Notes: generated by a model not told the origin, from the sequence alone. A DNA stretch of 9,920 nt from an uncultured Collinsella sp. (GCA_900546105.1 URBP01000078.1:1-9920); one strand, 5' to 3'. Shown: positions 1 to 6,360, counted from the first letter of the stretch. Program-made: numbers and translations.

Positions 1-117
1 AAGCCGTGCCCTGTCGAGCTTCTTGAGCGACGATGCAAATCGATGCGAAATGTGCCCAGCGCCCAAAACGCCCCAACGAACCTCACGCAAATCATCACAT
101 GAATCCCGATGGCCCAC
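1..117 (-). CDS. Gfo/Idh/MocA family oxidoreductase, N-terminal fragment (runs off left edge)
   Basis: Only the first 39 codons are in the window; the gene continues beyond base 1. Residues 13-30 (VRWGVLGAGHISHRFASS) are the start of an NAD(P)-binding Rossmann fold with the G-x-G-x-x motif at residues 19-21. This 'RWGVLGAG-I-RFA' opening is typical of Gfo/Idh/MocA dehydrogenases, which oxidise or reduce sugars, inositols and related polyols with a bound nicotinamide cofactor. I chose the GTG at 117-115 because GAAGGGAG (130-123) sits 5 nt upstream of it; the in-frame TTG at 90-88 has no comparable site. This start gives a 12-residue polar lead before the first strand, a little longer than usual. 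The gene lies 90 nt downstream of the aldo/keto reductase on the same strand, which fits two redox enzymes used together. The substrate cannot be told from this fragment. Confidence 0.72.
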   Translation of the reverse strand, partial: MGHRDSCDDLREVRWGVLGAGHISHRFASSLKKLDRARL

Positions 118-141
118 GACAGCTCCCTTCAGTTGCGACGA

Positions 142-186
142 AATAGTTCCTGCTATCGCCCTATTCTGCCGTAAACAGGAACTATT
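142..186. repeat. Perfect 11-bp inverted repeat in the gap between two redox genes
   Basis: AATAGTTCCTG (142-152) and CAGGAACTATT (176-186) are exact reverse complements separated by 23 nt. The right arm is part of a smaller dyad, GGAA-CTA-TTCC at 178-188. The left arm sits in a weaker version of it, GAAA-TAG-TTCC at 140-150. No run of T follows the repeat on either strand, so it does not look like an intrinsic terminator. It may be a pair of operator sites or an mRNA hairpin before the left-edge oxidoreductase. No regulator can be assigned. Confidence 0.55.
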
Positions 187-207
187 CCATCACAAGATAT
201 AAAAGGG

Positions 208-1398
208 TCATGAGGAGCGAGTTTTGCTGAAGACTTTAAGCGCGGCCGTTACGGGGCCAGGCTGGAAACGTCGGCGCACATCGTCGAGACGCTCGGGAAT
301 ATCGATGTGCTGCGGGCAGTGACGTGCGCATTTGCCGCACTTGACGCAATTGCTCACGAGCTTGGGCTCGCTCGTGCGCACCGCGCTCGCCGTAAAGTAT
401 TGCGACAGCCCCGTAAACCAGCTGTGCGCATAGCTCGCGTTGTAAGCGGCAAAGCAGCCGGGAATGTTAATACCCTTGGGACATGGCATGCAGTAGCCGC
501 ATCCCGTGCAGGGCACGCGATTCGATTTTTCAAACTCCGCCAGCACACGTGCGATGGTATCGAGCTGCTCTGTCGTCATCGAATTCGGCAGTGCGCGATC
601 CGCCAATGCCGCGTTCTCGTCCACCTGTGCGGTATCGGTCATGCCCGAAAGCAGCATCGTGACCTGAGGATGGTTCCACACCCACGAAAGTCCCCAGGCG
701 GCAGGAGTGCGCAAATGCGGGTCACGGGCGCCATCGAGCGCGGCGCGGGCCCGCGGAGGCAGCTTGCCCGCCAGGCGTCCACCCAAAAGCGGCTCCATCA
801 CAAACACCGCGAGCCCGCGCTCCGCAGCCGCCATGAGTCCCGCCGTTCCCGCTTGGTAGCGCTCTCCAGCGTAGTTGTACTGGATCTGGCAAAAATCCCA
901 GTCATACGCGTCAAGCATCGTGAGGAAGTCCGCGGCGCTGCCGTGGTACGAAAAACCTATCTGGCGAATACGCCCCGCAGCCTTTTGGTGCGCAATCCAG
1001 TCCTCGATGCCCAACGCCACCACGCGCTCCCACTGGGCGGGCGAGGTGATGTTGTGCATAAGGTAGTAGTCAATATGGTCGGTCCGCAAACGGTGCCGCT
1101 GCTCGTCAAAAAAGCGGTCGAAATCCTCCGCACATTTGCACGAAGCGTGCGGCAACTTAGTCGCCAGCAACACCCGGTCGCGCAGCCCCAAGCGCTCAAG
1201 TGAGGCGCCCACGCACACCTCGTTACCGGGATAGAGATACGCGGTATCCAGATAATTAATCCCCTGCTCCACCGCACGGGAAATGATGGCATCGGATGTC
1301 TTCGCATCGGGGTGTCCCGGCGCACCGGGAAATCTCATGCAGCCCAGACCCAGAGCGGATATTCGGTTACCACTTTTGGGGTCAACGCGGTATTGCAC
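208..1398 (-). CDS. Aldo/keto reductase with C-terminal 2x[4Fe-4S] ferredoxin-like region
   Basis: This 396-aa cytoplasmic oxidoreductase joins an aldo/keto reductase barrel to a C-terminal iron-sulfur region. The start reads (M)QYRVDPKSGNRISALGLG, the usual opening of this subfamily. The expected catalytic tetrad is visible as Asp51, Tyr56, Lys81 and His115 (LMHNI). Two cysteine motifs follow: Cys297, 300, 303 and 306, then Pro; and Cys351, 354, 357 and 361, then Pro. Each could bind a [4Fe-4S] cluster, so electrons may come from or go to a ferredoxin-like partner as well as a nicotinamide. I chose the GTG at 1398 because AAAGGAGGGG lies just upstream and the family begins there. An in-frame ATG at 1416 would add six residues but would place this ribosome binding site inside the gene. 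It is followed on the same strand by a Gfo/Idh/MocA oxidoreductase and is divergent from the cyclase gene. The substrate is unknown. Confidence 0.9.
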   Translation of the reverse strand: MQYRVDPKSGNRISALGLGCMRFPGAPGHPDAKTSDAIISRAVEQGINYLDTAYLYPGNEVCVGASLERLGLRDRVLLATKLPHASCKCAEDFDRFFDEQRHRLRTDHIDYYLMHNITSPAQWERVVALGIEDWIAHQKAAGRIRQIGFSYHGSAADFLTMLDAYDWDFCQIQYNYAGERYQAGTAGLMAAAERGLAVFVMEPLLGGRLAGKLPPRARAALDGARDPHLRTPAAWGLSWVWNHPQVTMLLSGMTDTAQVDENAALADRALPNSMTTEQLDTIARVLAEFEKSNRVPCTGCGYCMPCPKGINIPGCFAAYNASYAHSWFTGLSQYFTASAVRTSEPKLVSNCVKCGKCARHCPQHIDIPERLDDVRRRFQPGPVTAALKVFSKTRSS

Positions 1399-1485
1399 GG
1401 CCCCTCCTTTCGCCATCAGCACCCCGGCAAGACGAAACACAATGGTCACGCGGCCGAAACATCGTGGAATCGCAATCGAGAACGT

Positions 1486-1515
1486 ATCGTAACGCAGCAG
1501 AAATCGAGCTGTCAC
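1486..1515 (-). promoter_or_regulatory. Candidate sigma70-type promoter for the aldo/keto reductase gene
   Basis: Read on the minus strand, GTGACA (1515-1510) and TACGAT (1491-1486) are separated by 18 nt. They match the -35 consensus at five of six positions and the -10 consensus at four of six. Transcription would start near 1479 and give a leader of about 80 nt before the GTG start at 1398. No equally good promoter for the divergent cyclase gene is visible in the 163-nt gap. Confidence 0.4.
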
Positions 1516-1561
1516 GGCACCGCTTTAACATCAGCAAAAAGCCCGATGAAAGGAGCCGCCC

Positions 1562-2332
1562 ATGCCCGCGCTCGACCTTTGGAACCTCGCCTCCCAGCTC
1601 AAAAGCAACGATTATCGCTGGGTCGACCTCACCCACACGCTCTCATGCGACACCCCGCACTGGTTTGGCTTTAAGCCATTTGAGTCCACCAAGCTCTTCG
1701 ACTACCTGCCCGGCACGCCCGAGGACATGCTCGCGCCCATGCGTTGCTTCCAGTATTCGGTCGCCTCGCAGTACGGCACCCACGTCGACGCGCCGCGCCA
1801 CTTCCATGTCGAGGGTCGTTCCCTTGGCGAGATTGAACCCATCGAGTTTATGCATCCGCTCTGCGTGATCGACAAGCATGAGGAGTGCGCCGCGAATCCC
1901 GACTTTATCCTGACCATCGAGGACCTCAAAGCCTGGGAGGATGAGCACGGTCGCATTCCCGAGGACGCTTTCGTCGCCTTCCGCTCCGACTGGTCCAAGC
2001 TCGCCGACCTCGAGAACAAGGACGAGGACGGCCAGCCCCACTACCCCGGCTGGGACCTCGGCGCCATCAAGTGGCTCGTTGAAGAGCGCGACATCGGCGC
2101 CATCGGCCACGAGCCGGCTGACACCGACCCGGCGAGCGTGACCACGCGTGAGGACGCCTACCCCTACCCCGGCGAACAGTACATCCTCTCGGTCGACCGC
2201 TATCAGATCGAGGTCATGGACCATCTAGACGAGCTTCCCGCCACGGGCGCCGTCATCTTCTGCACCTTCCCCAAGGTGCGTGATGGCGTCGGATATCCCG
2301 CACGCGTCTTTGCGGTCTGCCCTGCAGCGTAG
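1562..2332 (+). CDS. Cyclase-family (kynurenine formamidase-like) metal-dependent hydrolase
   Basis: This 256-aa protein belongs to the 'cyclase' superfamily (Pfam PF04199), whose best-known member is the metal-dependent arylformamidase KynB. It opens with the family strand VDLTHTLS (residues 21-28). The core motif S-Q-Y-G-T-H-V-D-A-P-R-H-F spans residues 69-81, with His74, Asp76 and His80 as likely metal or catalytic residues. A later I-G-H-E segment (181-184), followed by D-T-D-P, matches one branch of the family. In KynB the first metal-binding His lies four residues before the second; here that position is Gln70, so the metal site or substrate probably differs from true kynurenine formamidase. 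No tryptophan catabolism genes are nearby. The ATG at 1562 has AAAGGAG at 1549-1555, 6 nt upstream. A terminator follows at 2410-2434. The family is clear; the substrate is not. Confidence 0.87.
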   Translation: MPALDLWNLASQLKSNDYRWVDLTHTLSCDTPHWFGFKPFESTKLFDYLPGTPEDMLAPMRCFQYSVASQYGTHVDAPRHFHVEGRSLGEIEPIEFMHPLCVIDKHEECAANPDFILTIEDLKAWEDEHGRIPEDAFVAFRSDWSKLADLENKDEDGQPHYPGWDLGAIKWLVEERDIGAIGHEPADTDPASVTTREDAYPYPGEQYILSVDRYQIEVMDHLDELPATGAVIFCTFPKVRDGVGYPARVFAVCPAA

Positions 2333-2409
2333 CGTCCAGGCAAACGCTTCTTTTTCATAACAGCCGCTCCGCGCACCCATCAATCACCCCGGCAGCATAC
2401 AATCCATCA

Positions 2410-2434
2410 GGCGCCCCTTACGCGGGCGCCTTTT
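2410..2434 (+). terminator. Intrinsic terminator after the cyclase gene, abutting the next ribosome binding site
   Basis: GGCGCCC (2410-2416) and GGGCGCC (2424-2430) form a perfect 7-bp stem with a 7-nt loop, followed by TTTT and then ATAT. The hairpin lies 78 nt after the cyclase stop codon. The ribosome binding site of the next gene (GGGGAG, 2439-2444) begins 4 nt after the T run. A TACAAT hexamer at 2398-2403 could be a -10 element, but no convincing -35 element goes with it. If it were used, the hairpin would lie at the very 5' end of the next transcript. Confidence 0.8.
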
Positions 2435-2453
2435 ATATGGGGAGATGATTCAT

Positions 2454-3368
2454 ATGCAGATCAACAAGGTCGCCTTTATCGGCAAGGGCGGCGTGGGCCT
2501 GCTTTACGGCAGCATGATCGCCCAGGCACTCGGCAACGATGCCGTCGAATACGTCATGGACGATGCACGCTTCGAGCGTCACGCAAACGATGCGCTTACC
2601 ATCAACGGCAAGCCCTGTGCACTCAAGTCCGTCCGCGCCAGCGAGGCAGCGCCCGCCGATCTGGTCATCCTGACGGTCAAGACCACCGGTCTCGACCAAG
2701 CACTCAAGACTATGGAGCGTGTCGTGGGACCCAACACGCTCATCGCCTCGCTGTGCAACGGCATTACGAGCGAGCAAAAGATTGCCGAACGCTTTGGCTG
2801 GGAGCATACCGTCCTCGGAATATGCCAAGGCATGGACGCTGTGTTTCTCAACGGCGCGCTCACCTTTACCAATGCGGGCGAGATCCGCTTTGGTGCGGCC
2901 GCCGGCACCGACCCCGCGACCGTCGCCGCCATCGACGGGCTCTACACGCGCTGCGGCATCGCACACACCGTCGAGGCAGACATCGCGCACCGCATGTGGG
3001 CCAAGCTTATGCTCAACGACGGCATCAACCAGACCTGCATGGCCTACGGCGGTACGTACGGAAGCGCCACGGAACAGGGCTCCGAGCAGCGTCGTTGCTT
3101 TGTCTCCGCCATGCGCGAGACGCTTGCAGTCGCCAATGCCGAGGGCATCGAGCTCACCGAGGCAGACCTAACGCAGATGGTGCGTCTCATAAAAGGGCTC
3201 GATCCCGCCGGCATGCCCTCGATGGCGCAAGACCGCATCGCTCAACGCAGAACCGAGGTCGAGGAATTTGCGGGTACCATCTGCCGCCTCGCGGCCAAGC
3301 ACGGTATCCAGGTGCCGCAAAACGAATGGCTCTATTCGCGCATCCGCGAAATCGAGGCCAGCTGGTAA
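2454..3368 (+). CDS. 2-dehydropantoate 2-reductase family protein (ApbA/PanE-like)
   Basis: This 304-aa protein is of the ketopantoate reductase family, which reduces 2-dehydropantoate to D-pantoate with NADPH in coenzyme A synthesis, or acts on related 2-oxo acids. The N-terminal Rossmann motif is G-K-G-G-V-G (residues 10-15). The helix WAKLMLNDGIN places Lys184, Asn188 and Asn192 where PanE has its catalytic lysine and substrate-binding asparagines. S-M-A-Q-D (256-260) and R-T-E (266-268, with Glu268) match the C-terminal substrate-binding region. The ATG at 2454 has GGGGAG 9 nt upstream; the in-frame ATG at 2445 touches that site and is unlikely. A terminator 38 nt after the stop ends the unit. 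Other pantothenate genes are absent here, and this family has many members with other substrates, so I give no gene symbol. Confidence 0.85.
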   Translation: MQINKVAFIGKGGVGLLYGSMIAQALGNDAVEYVMDDARFERHANDALTINGKPCALKSVRASEAAPADLVILTVKTTGLDQALKTMERVVGPNTLIASLCNGITSEQKIAERFGWEHTVLGICQGMDAVFLNGALTFTNAGEIRFGAAAGTDPATVAAIDGLYTRCGIAHTVEADIAHRMWAKLMLNDGINQTCMAYGGTYGSATEQGSEQRRCFVSAMRETLAVANAEGIELTEADLTQMVRLIKGLDPAGMPSMAQDRIAQRRTEVEEFAGTICRLAAKHGIQVPQNEWLYSRIREIEASW

Positions 3369-3401
3369 CGCCGCCGCACCGCATCCAACAGTCTCAATAG
3401 C

Positions 3402-3445
3402 AAAAACCGCCGCAAAGGGCACTCCCCTTGCGGCGGCTTCCTTCT
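3402..3445. terminator. Bidirectional terminator between convergent genes
   Basis: CCGCCGCAA (3407-3415) and TTGCGGCGG (3428-3436) are a perfect 9-bp stem. It is extended inside by GGG/CCC across one mismatch. On the plus strand the stem is followed by a T-rich CTTCCTTCTTC tract. On the minus strand it is followed by TTTTT (3406-3402). It can therefore end both the ketopantoate-reductase-like gene and the convergent small membrane protein gene. Confidence 0.85.
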
Positions 3446-3476
3446 TCATCTATGGGCAAAACCAGCTTCACAACGG

Positions 3477-3683
3477 CTAGCGCCGCACCTGCGGCGTCTC
3501 GTCCTCGTCATCGCGGCAAAGGGTCACGCCCGCACTTCCCAGCAGCGCTGCTGCGATGAGCGCGCCGACCACAATAGGAGCAGCCCCGCACGAGCCCTGC
3601 ATGCCTACGACAAGCGCAGCTGTAGGGCCAAGACAGCCAAGTACCAATGCGACGGCGGCGATAGCGATATCTCGAGCGTTCAT
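3477..3683 (-). CDS. Small two-helix membrane protein, unknown function
   Basis: I do not recognise this 68-aa protein. It has two clear hydrophobic segments, about residues 6-28 (IAIAAVALVLGCLGPTAALV) and about 36-56, joined by a short loop rich in Gly and Ser. The charged tail R-D-D-E-D-E-T-P-Q-V-R-R is probably cytoplasmic. Each segment is long enough to span the membrane, so it is likely an integral membrane hairpin. The start at 3683 is chosen because GGAGG lies 10 nt upstream. A longer frame back to 3752 has no ribosome binding site and runs into the intergenic region. It shares a strand with the secreted protein gene upstream (191-nt gap), but a terminator between them argues against one transcript. 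Coding status rests on the ribosome binding site, the two-helix pattern and the shared terminator. Confidence 0.6.
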   Translation of the reverse strand: MNARDIAIAAVALVLGCLGPTAALVVGMQGSCGAAPIVVGALIAAALLGSAGVTLCRDDEDETPQVRR

Positions 3684-3795
3684 GAGACCACTTCCTCCAC
3701 GGGAAAGACTTTGTTTCTCATGACTTAGTGTGCCCCGCGCCCATATGCCCAACGTAGTGCCACGGTAAGGGCTCTGTTAACCCAAATACAAATAT

Positions 3796-3838
3796 AAAAC
3801 GAGCGCCTTTACGTTGCCCGAAAGCTCGATAAAGACGC
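3796..3838 (-). terminator. Probable intrinsic terminator after the secreted protein gene
   Basis: Read on the minus strand, GCGTCTTTA (3838-3830) pairs with TAAAGGCGC (3811-3803) over 9 positions with one G-U pair. The loop is 18 nt. Three bases later comes TTTTATATTTG. It lies 37 nt past the stop codon of the secreted protein gene. The loop is longer than ideal. The rest of the 191-nt gap (3684-3874) shows nothing else I can name beyond the ribosome binding site of the small membrane protein gene. Confidence 0.6.
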
Positions 3839-3874
3839 CCGCCCATCATGTGCCTATTTTGCTCTGATGGCAGA

Positions 3875-4651
3875 TTACCAACCGGTGTAGTAGTCGGTGG
3901 TTCCGGCGGCGCAGCCGGAGTCATAGACCTTGCAATCACCCTTGGAGCCCGTAAAGGTCGAGCCCTGGGCCATATCGCCCGCGGCAACAACGTAATAGCC
4001 GTCGGAATCGCGCCAGAAGCCCTCAGAATCCTGCGTCCATTCGCCCGTGCGGTGGTGATACAACACGTTGCTGCTGTAATAGGTCTCACGGCGCCCGTTG
4101 TAGTTATTGACACCCGCAGAGCGCGTCAGGCCCGATCCGTTCGCGTAGGACGCGGCAGACGCGTAGGACGGAGTGTAACCGGCGTTGTAGTACGAAGCCT
4201 GGGCGGCCTCGGCAGCCTCCGCCTCGGCTGCGGCGGCCTCGAGCGCTTCGCGCTTGGCATTCTCAAGCGCAGTGCGCAGCTCATCGAGCTCGGTCGACTT
4301 CGCGTCGACCTCCCCCATCGTCAACAGACTACCCGCACCGTCGATACAACCCTGCAGCACAGCGCGCTCGTCATCGGTAGCATAGTCGCCATACATATTC
4401 ATAATGATCTGAGCGCGCATCTCAAGGGAATCGCGCTTGGCCTCCATCGAGGCGTTCCACTCCTGCATGGAACCATAACCATCGCCGCGATAATCAACGG
4501 GCTGTACCAGCGTCGCCTCGGACGGCGTAGATCCAACCGTATCGGACAGTGTTGCCGCGTGGGCATCAGTTGCGCCGGCGCCTGCCAAAAGTGCCACGGT
4601 CAGAGCGGCGGAAAGGGCAGCGGCTTTCGGTTTTCGTGAATCGATCCTCAT
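3875..4651 (-). CDS. Secreted protein with coiled coil and C-terminal Cys-containing domain
   Basis: This 258-aa protein begins with a Sec signal peptide: basic residues (R2, R6, K7, K9), a hydrophobic core at about 11-27, and an A-H-A site at 30-32. Residues 65-150 are helical and charged, ending in an Ala/Glu-rich stretch (about 137-150) that looks like a coiled coil. A low-complexity Tyr/Ser/Ala/Asn linker follows (153-185). The C-terminal 65 residues are rich in aromatic residues and Gly, with D-S-D-G-Y-Y-V-V (215-222) and C-K-V-Y-D-S-G-C (240-247) before T-T-D-Y-Y-T-G-W at the end. That ending resembles the 3D/double-psi barrel ends of secreted cell-wall proteins, and Cys240 and Cys247 could form a disulfide. 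This is a resemblance from memory, not a search result. It probably acts at the cell wall. The ATG at 4651 has GGAGG 11 nt upstream and begins the signal peptide. Confidence 0.75.
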   Translation of the reverse strand: MRIDSRKPKAAALSAALTVALLAGAGATDAHAATLSDTVGSTPSEATLVQPVDYRGDGYGSMQEWNASMEAKRDSLEMRAQIIMNMYGDYATDDERAVLQGCIDGAGSLLTMGEVDAKSTELDELRTALENAKREALEAAAAEAEAAEAAQASYYNAGYTPSYASAASYANGSGLTRSAGVNNYNGRRETYYSSNVLYHHRTGEWTQDSEGFWRDSDGYYVVAAGDMAQGSTFTGSKGDCKVYDSGCAAGTTDYYTGW

Positions 4652-4862
4652 GTAGCTGGAAACCTCCGTAGTGCGTTTTTGCTGCGTTTGAGCTGCGTGT
4701 GATTCGATCGCGCTGCATAGTACCTCGAGCAAATCGCGACCTGCGGTTTTACTCAAAAGGCGCACGTCAATTGCGTAAAACTCACATCCTCTCAACAGGA
4801 GTTTTCCACAACTCAAATGCATAAAGCATGCCAAAAACCCTGTAATAGCGCCCTTCCTATGC
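4652..4862. other. Upstream region of the secreted protein gene
   Basis: Most of the 311-nt gap between the secreted protein gene and metY holds no gene I can support. It has GGAGG for the secreted protein gene, a TACTAT -10-like hexamer on the minus strand (4722-4717) with no good -35, and an inverted repeat GTTTTAC (4746-4752) / GTAAAAC (4775-4781) with a 22-nt spacer. That repeat sits about 40 bp upstream of the hexamer, so it could be an activator or repressor site. An open frame continues upstream of the ATG at 4651 but crosses the metY terminator and lacks a ribosome binding site. Confidence 0.35.
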
Positions 4863-4899
4863 AAAAAAGACGCCTGCGCAACCATTGCTTGCGCAGGCG
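4863..4899 (-). terminator. Intrinsic terminator for metY
   Basis: Read on the minus strand, CGCCTGCGCAA (4899-4889) and TTGCGCAGGCG (4881-4871) form a perfect 11-bp stem with a 7-nt loop. It is followed by TC and then TTTTTT (4868-4863). It lies 63 nt past the metY stop. A second, smaller hairpin, GCAAGG/CCTTGC with a 3-nt loop (4952-4938), lies just after the stop codon but has no T run. Confidence 0.9.
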
Positions 4900-4962
4900 C
4901 CTTGAGCAGGCATTTATGCAGTTATACCTATCGAGTCGCAAGGGGTCCTTGCACAAGTCGCC

Positions 4963-6273
4963 TTACTCGTCCAGCACGGCGAAGGCCTGCTTCAGATCCC
5001 AAATGATGTCCTCGGCGTTCTCGGTACCGATGGAAAGACGGATCGTGGAGGGCGTGATGTTCTGCTCGGCGAGCTCCTCGGCAGAGAGCTGGGAGTGCGT
5101 GGTGGTAGCCGGGTGCACGACGAGCGACTTGACGTCGGCCACGTTGGCGAGCAGCGAGAACACCTGCAGATGATCGATGAACTTCCAGGCAGCCTCCTGG
5201 CCACCCTTAATCTCAAAGGTGAAGATCGAAGCGCCGCCGTTGGGGAAGTACTTCTGATAGAGCTCGTGATCGGGGTGCTCAGGCAGGCTCGGGTGGTTCA
5301 CCTTGGCAACGTGGCTGTCGCCGGCAAGGAACTCAACGACCTTCTTGGTGTTCTCGACATGACGGTCAACGCGCAGCGACAGGGTCTCGGTGCCCTGGAG
5401 CAGGACCCAGGCGTTGAACGGGCTGATGCAGGCACCCTCGTCACGCAGCAGGATGGCGCGGACATAGGTTGCGAAGGCGGCGGGACCGGCAGCCTCGGCA
5501 AACGAGACGCCATGGTAGGAGGGGTTGGGCTCAGCGATCTGGGCGTACTTTCCGCTCGCCTTCCAATCGAAGTTACCGCCGTCGACGATCACACCGCCCA
5601 GCGAGGTGCCGTGGCCGCCGATGAACTTGGTTGCGGAGTGGACAACGATGTTGGCGCCATGCTCCAGCGGACGGAACAGATACGGGGTGCCGAAAGTGTT
5701 GTCGACGACAACCGGCAGACCGTGCTTCTTGGCGATCTCGGAGATGGCGTCGATGTTGGGGATGTCAGAGTTGGGGTTGCCGAGCGTCTCGAGATAGATG
5801 ACCGTGGTATTGTCCTTGATGGCACCCTCAACCTCTTCCAGGTTGTGGGCATCGACAAACGTGGTCTCGACGCCAAACTGGGAGAGCGTATGCTCGAGCA
5901 GGTTGTAGGAACCGCCGTAGATGGTCTTCTGAGCCACCACGTGGTCACCAGCCTGGGCAAGAGCCTGCAGGGTATAGGTGATGGCAGCGGCACCGGAGGC
6001 GACGGCAAGACCGGCCACGCCACCCTCGAGCGCGGCGATACGGTCCTCAAAGACGCCCTGGGTGGAGTTGGTCAGACGGCCGTAGATGTTACCGGCGTCG
6101 GCAAGACCAAAGCGATCGGCGGCGTGCTGGGAGTTGCGGAACACATAGCTCGTGGTCTGGTAGATAGGCACGGCGCGGGAGTCGGATGCGGGGTCGGCGC
6201 TCTCCTGGCCAACATGAAGCTGCAGGGTATCGAAACCAAAGGTGTGCTCGGGGTTGTTGATGAACTGGCTCAT
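4963..6273 (-). CDS. metY: O-acetylhomoserine sulfhydrylase / aminocarboxypropyltransferase (PLP enzyme)
   Basis: This 436-aa enzyme is of the Cys/Met metabolism PLP-dependent family. MetY joins O-acetyl-L-homoserine and sulfide (or methanethiol) to give homocysteine (or methionine) and acetate in the cytoplasm. The start F-D-T-L-Q-L-H-V-G-Q (residues 14-23), the Y-x-R segment N-I-Y-G-R-L-T-N (62-69), D191-N-T-F and the PLP-lysine motif S-A-T-K (213-216, Lys216) all fit. Its length fits MetY (about 430) better than MetB/MetC (about 380-400), because of the insertion after the PLP lysine. The ATG at 6273 has AAGGAG 6 nt upstream; a longer frame to a GTG at 6339 overlaps the leader ORF and has no site. 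It has its own promoter, a leader of about 180 nt with a small ORF, and a strong terminator, so it is probably transcribed alone. The divergent LysR gene may control it. Confidence 0.94.
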   Translation of the reverse strand: MSQFINNPEHTFGFDTLQLHVGQESADPASDSRAVPIYQTTSYVFRNSQHAADRFGLADAGNIYGRLTNSTQGVFEDRIAALEGGVAGLAVASGAAAITYTLQALAQAGDHVVAQKTIYGGSYNLLEHTLSQFGVETTFVDAHNLEEVEGAIKDNTTVIYLETLGNPNSDIPNIDAISEIAKKHGLPVVVDNTFGTPYLFRPLEHGANIVVHSATKFIGGHGTSLGGVIVDGGNFDWKASGKYAQIAEPNPSYHGVSFAEAAGPAAFATYVRAILLRDEGACISPFNAWVLLQGTETLSLRVDRHVENTKKVVEFLAGDSHVAKVNHPSLPEHPDHELYQKYFPNGGASIFTFEIKGGQEAAWKFIDHLQVFSLLANVADVKSLVVHPATTTHSQLSAEELAEQNITPSTIRLSIGTENAEDIIWDLKQAFAVLDE

Positions 6274-6328
6274 GATGATCTCCTTGATCGAACGAAAGTA
6301 AATAAAAAAGAGAGAAGTAAGTCGCTGT

Positions 6329-6360
6329 CTCCTGATCACGCCGACGGGCGCAAACAGGAG
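6329..6360 (-). promoter_or_regulatory. Hairpin in the metY leader overlapping the leader ORF's end
   Basis: Read on the minus strand, CTCCTG (6360-6355) pairs with CAGGAG (6334-6329), and inside it CGCC (6350-6347) pairs with GGCG (6342-6339) around a CGTC loop. The bases between allow one A-U and two wobble pairs, leaving one U-U mismatch, so about 13 of 14 positions can pair. The 5' arm covers the Ser11-Cys12 codons of the leader ORF, and its stop codon lies in the 3' half. A pyrimidine-rich tract with TTTTTT (6309-6304) follows, but about 19 nt away, so this is not a standard intrinsic terminator. Confidence 0.45.

Noticed and set aside
307..1203. Open frame of about 300 codons on the plus strand opposite the aldo/keto reductase
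   Set aside because: Its Arg/His-rich composition is typical of an antisense frame, and the minus strand encodes a complete enzyme with its catalytic tetrad and cysteine motifs.
1399..1416. ATG at 1416 as the start of the aldo/keto reductase
   Set aside because: It lacks a good ribosome binding site, would put AAAGGAGGGG inside the gene, and the family N-terminus begins at the GTG at 1398.
2445..2453. ATG at 2445 as the start of the ketopantoate-reductase-like gene
   Set aside because: It directly abuts GGGGAG, leaving no spacing; the ATG at 2454 has 9 nt and gives the usual family N-terminus.
3848..4639. Open frame on the plus strand opposite the secreted protein gene
   Set aside because: It is antisense to a protein with a signal peptide and ordered domains, has no good start, and is dominated by repeats derived from the Ala/Glu-rich coding region.
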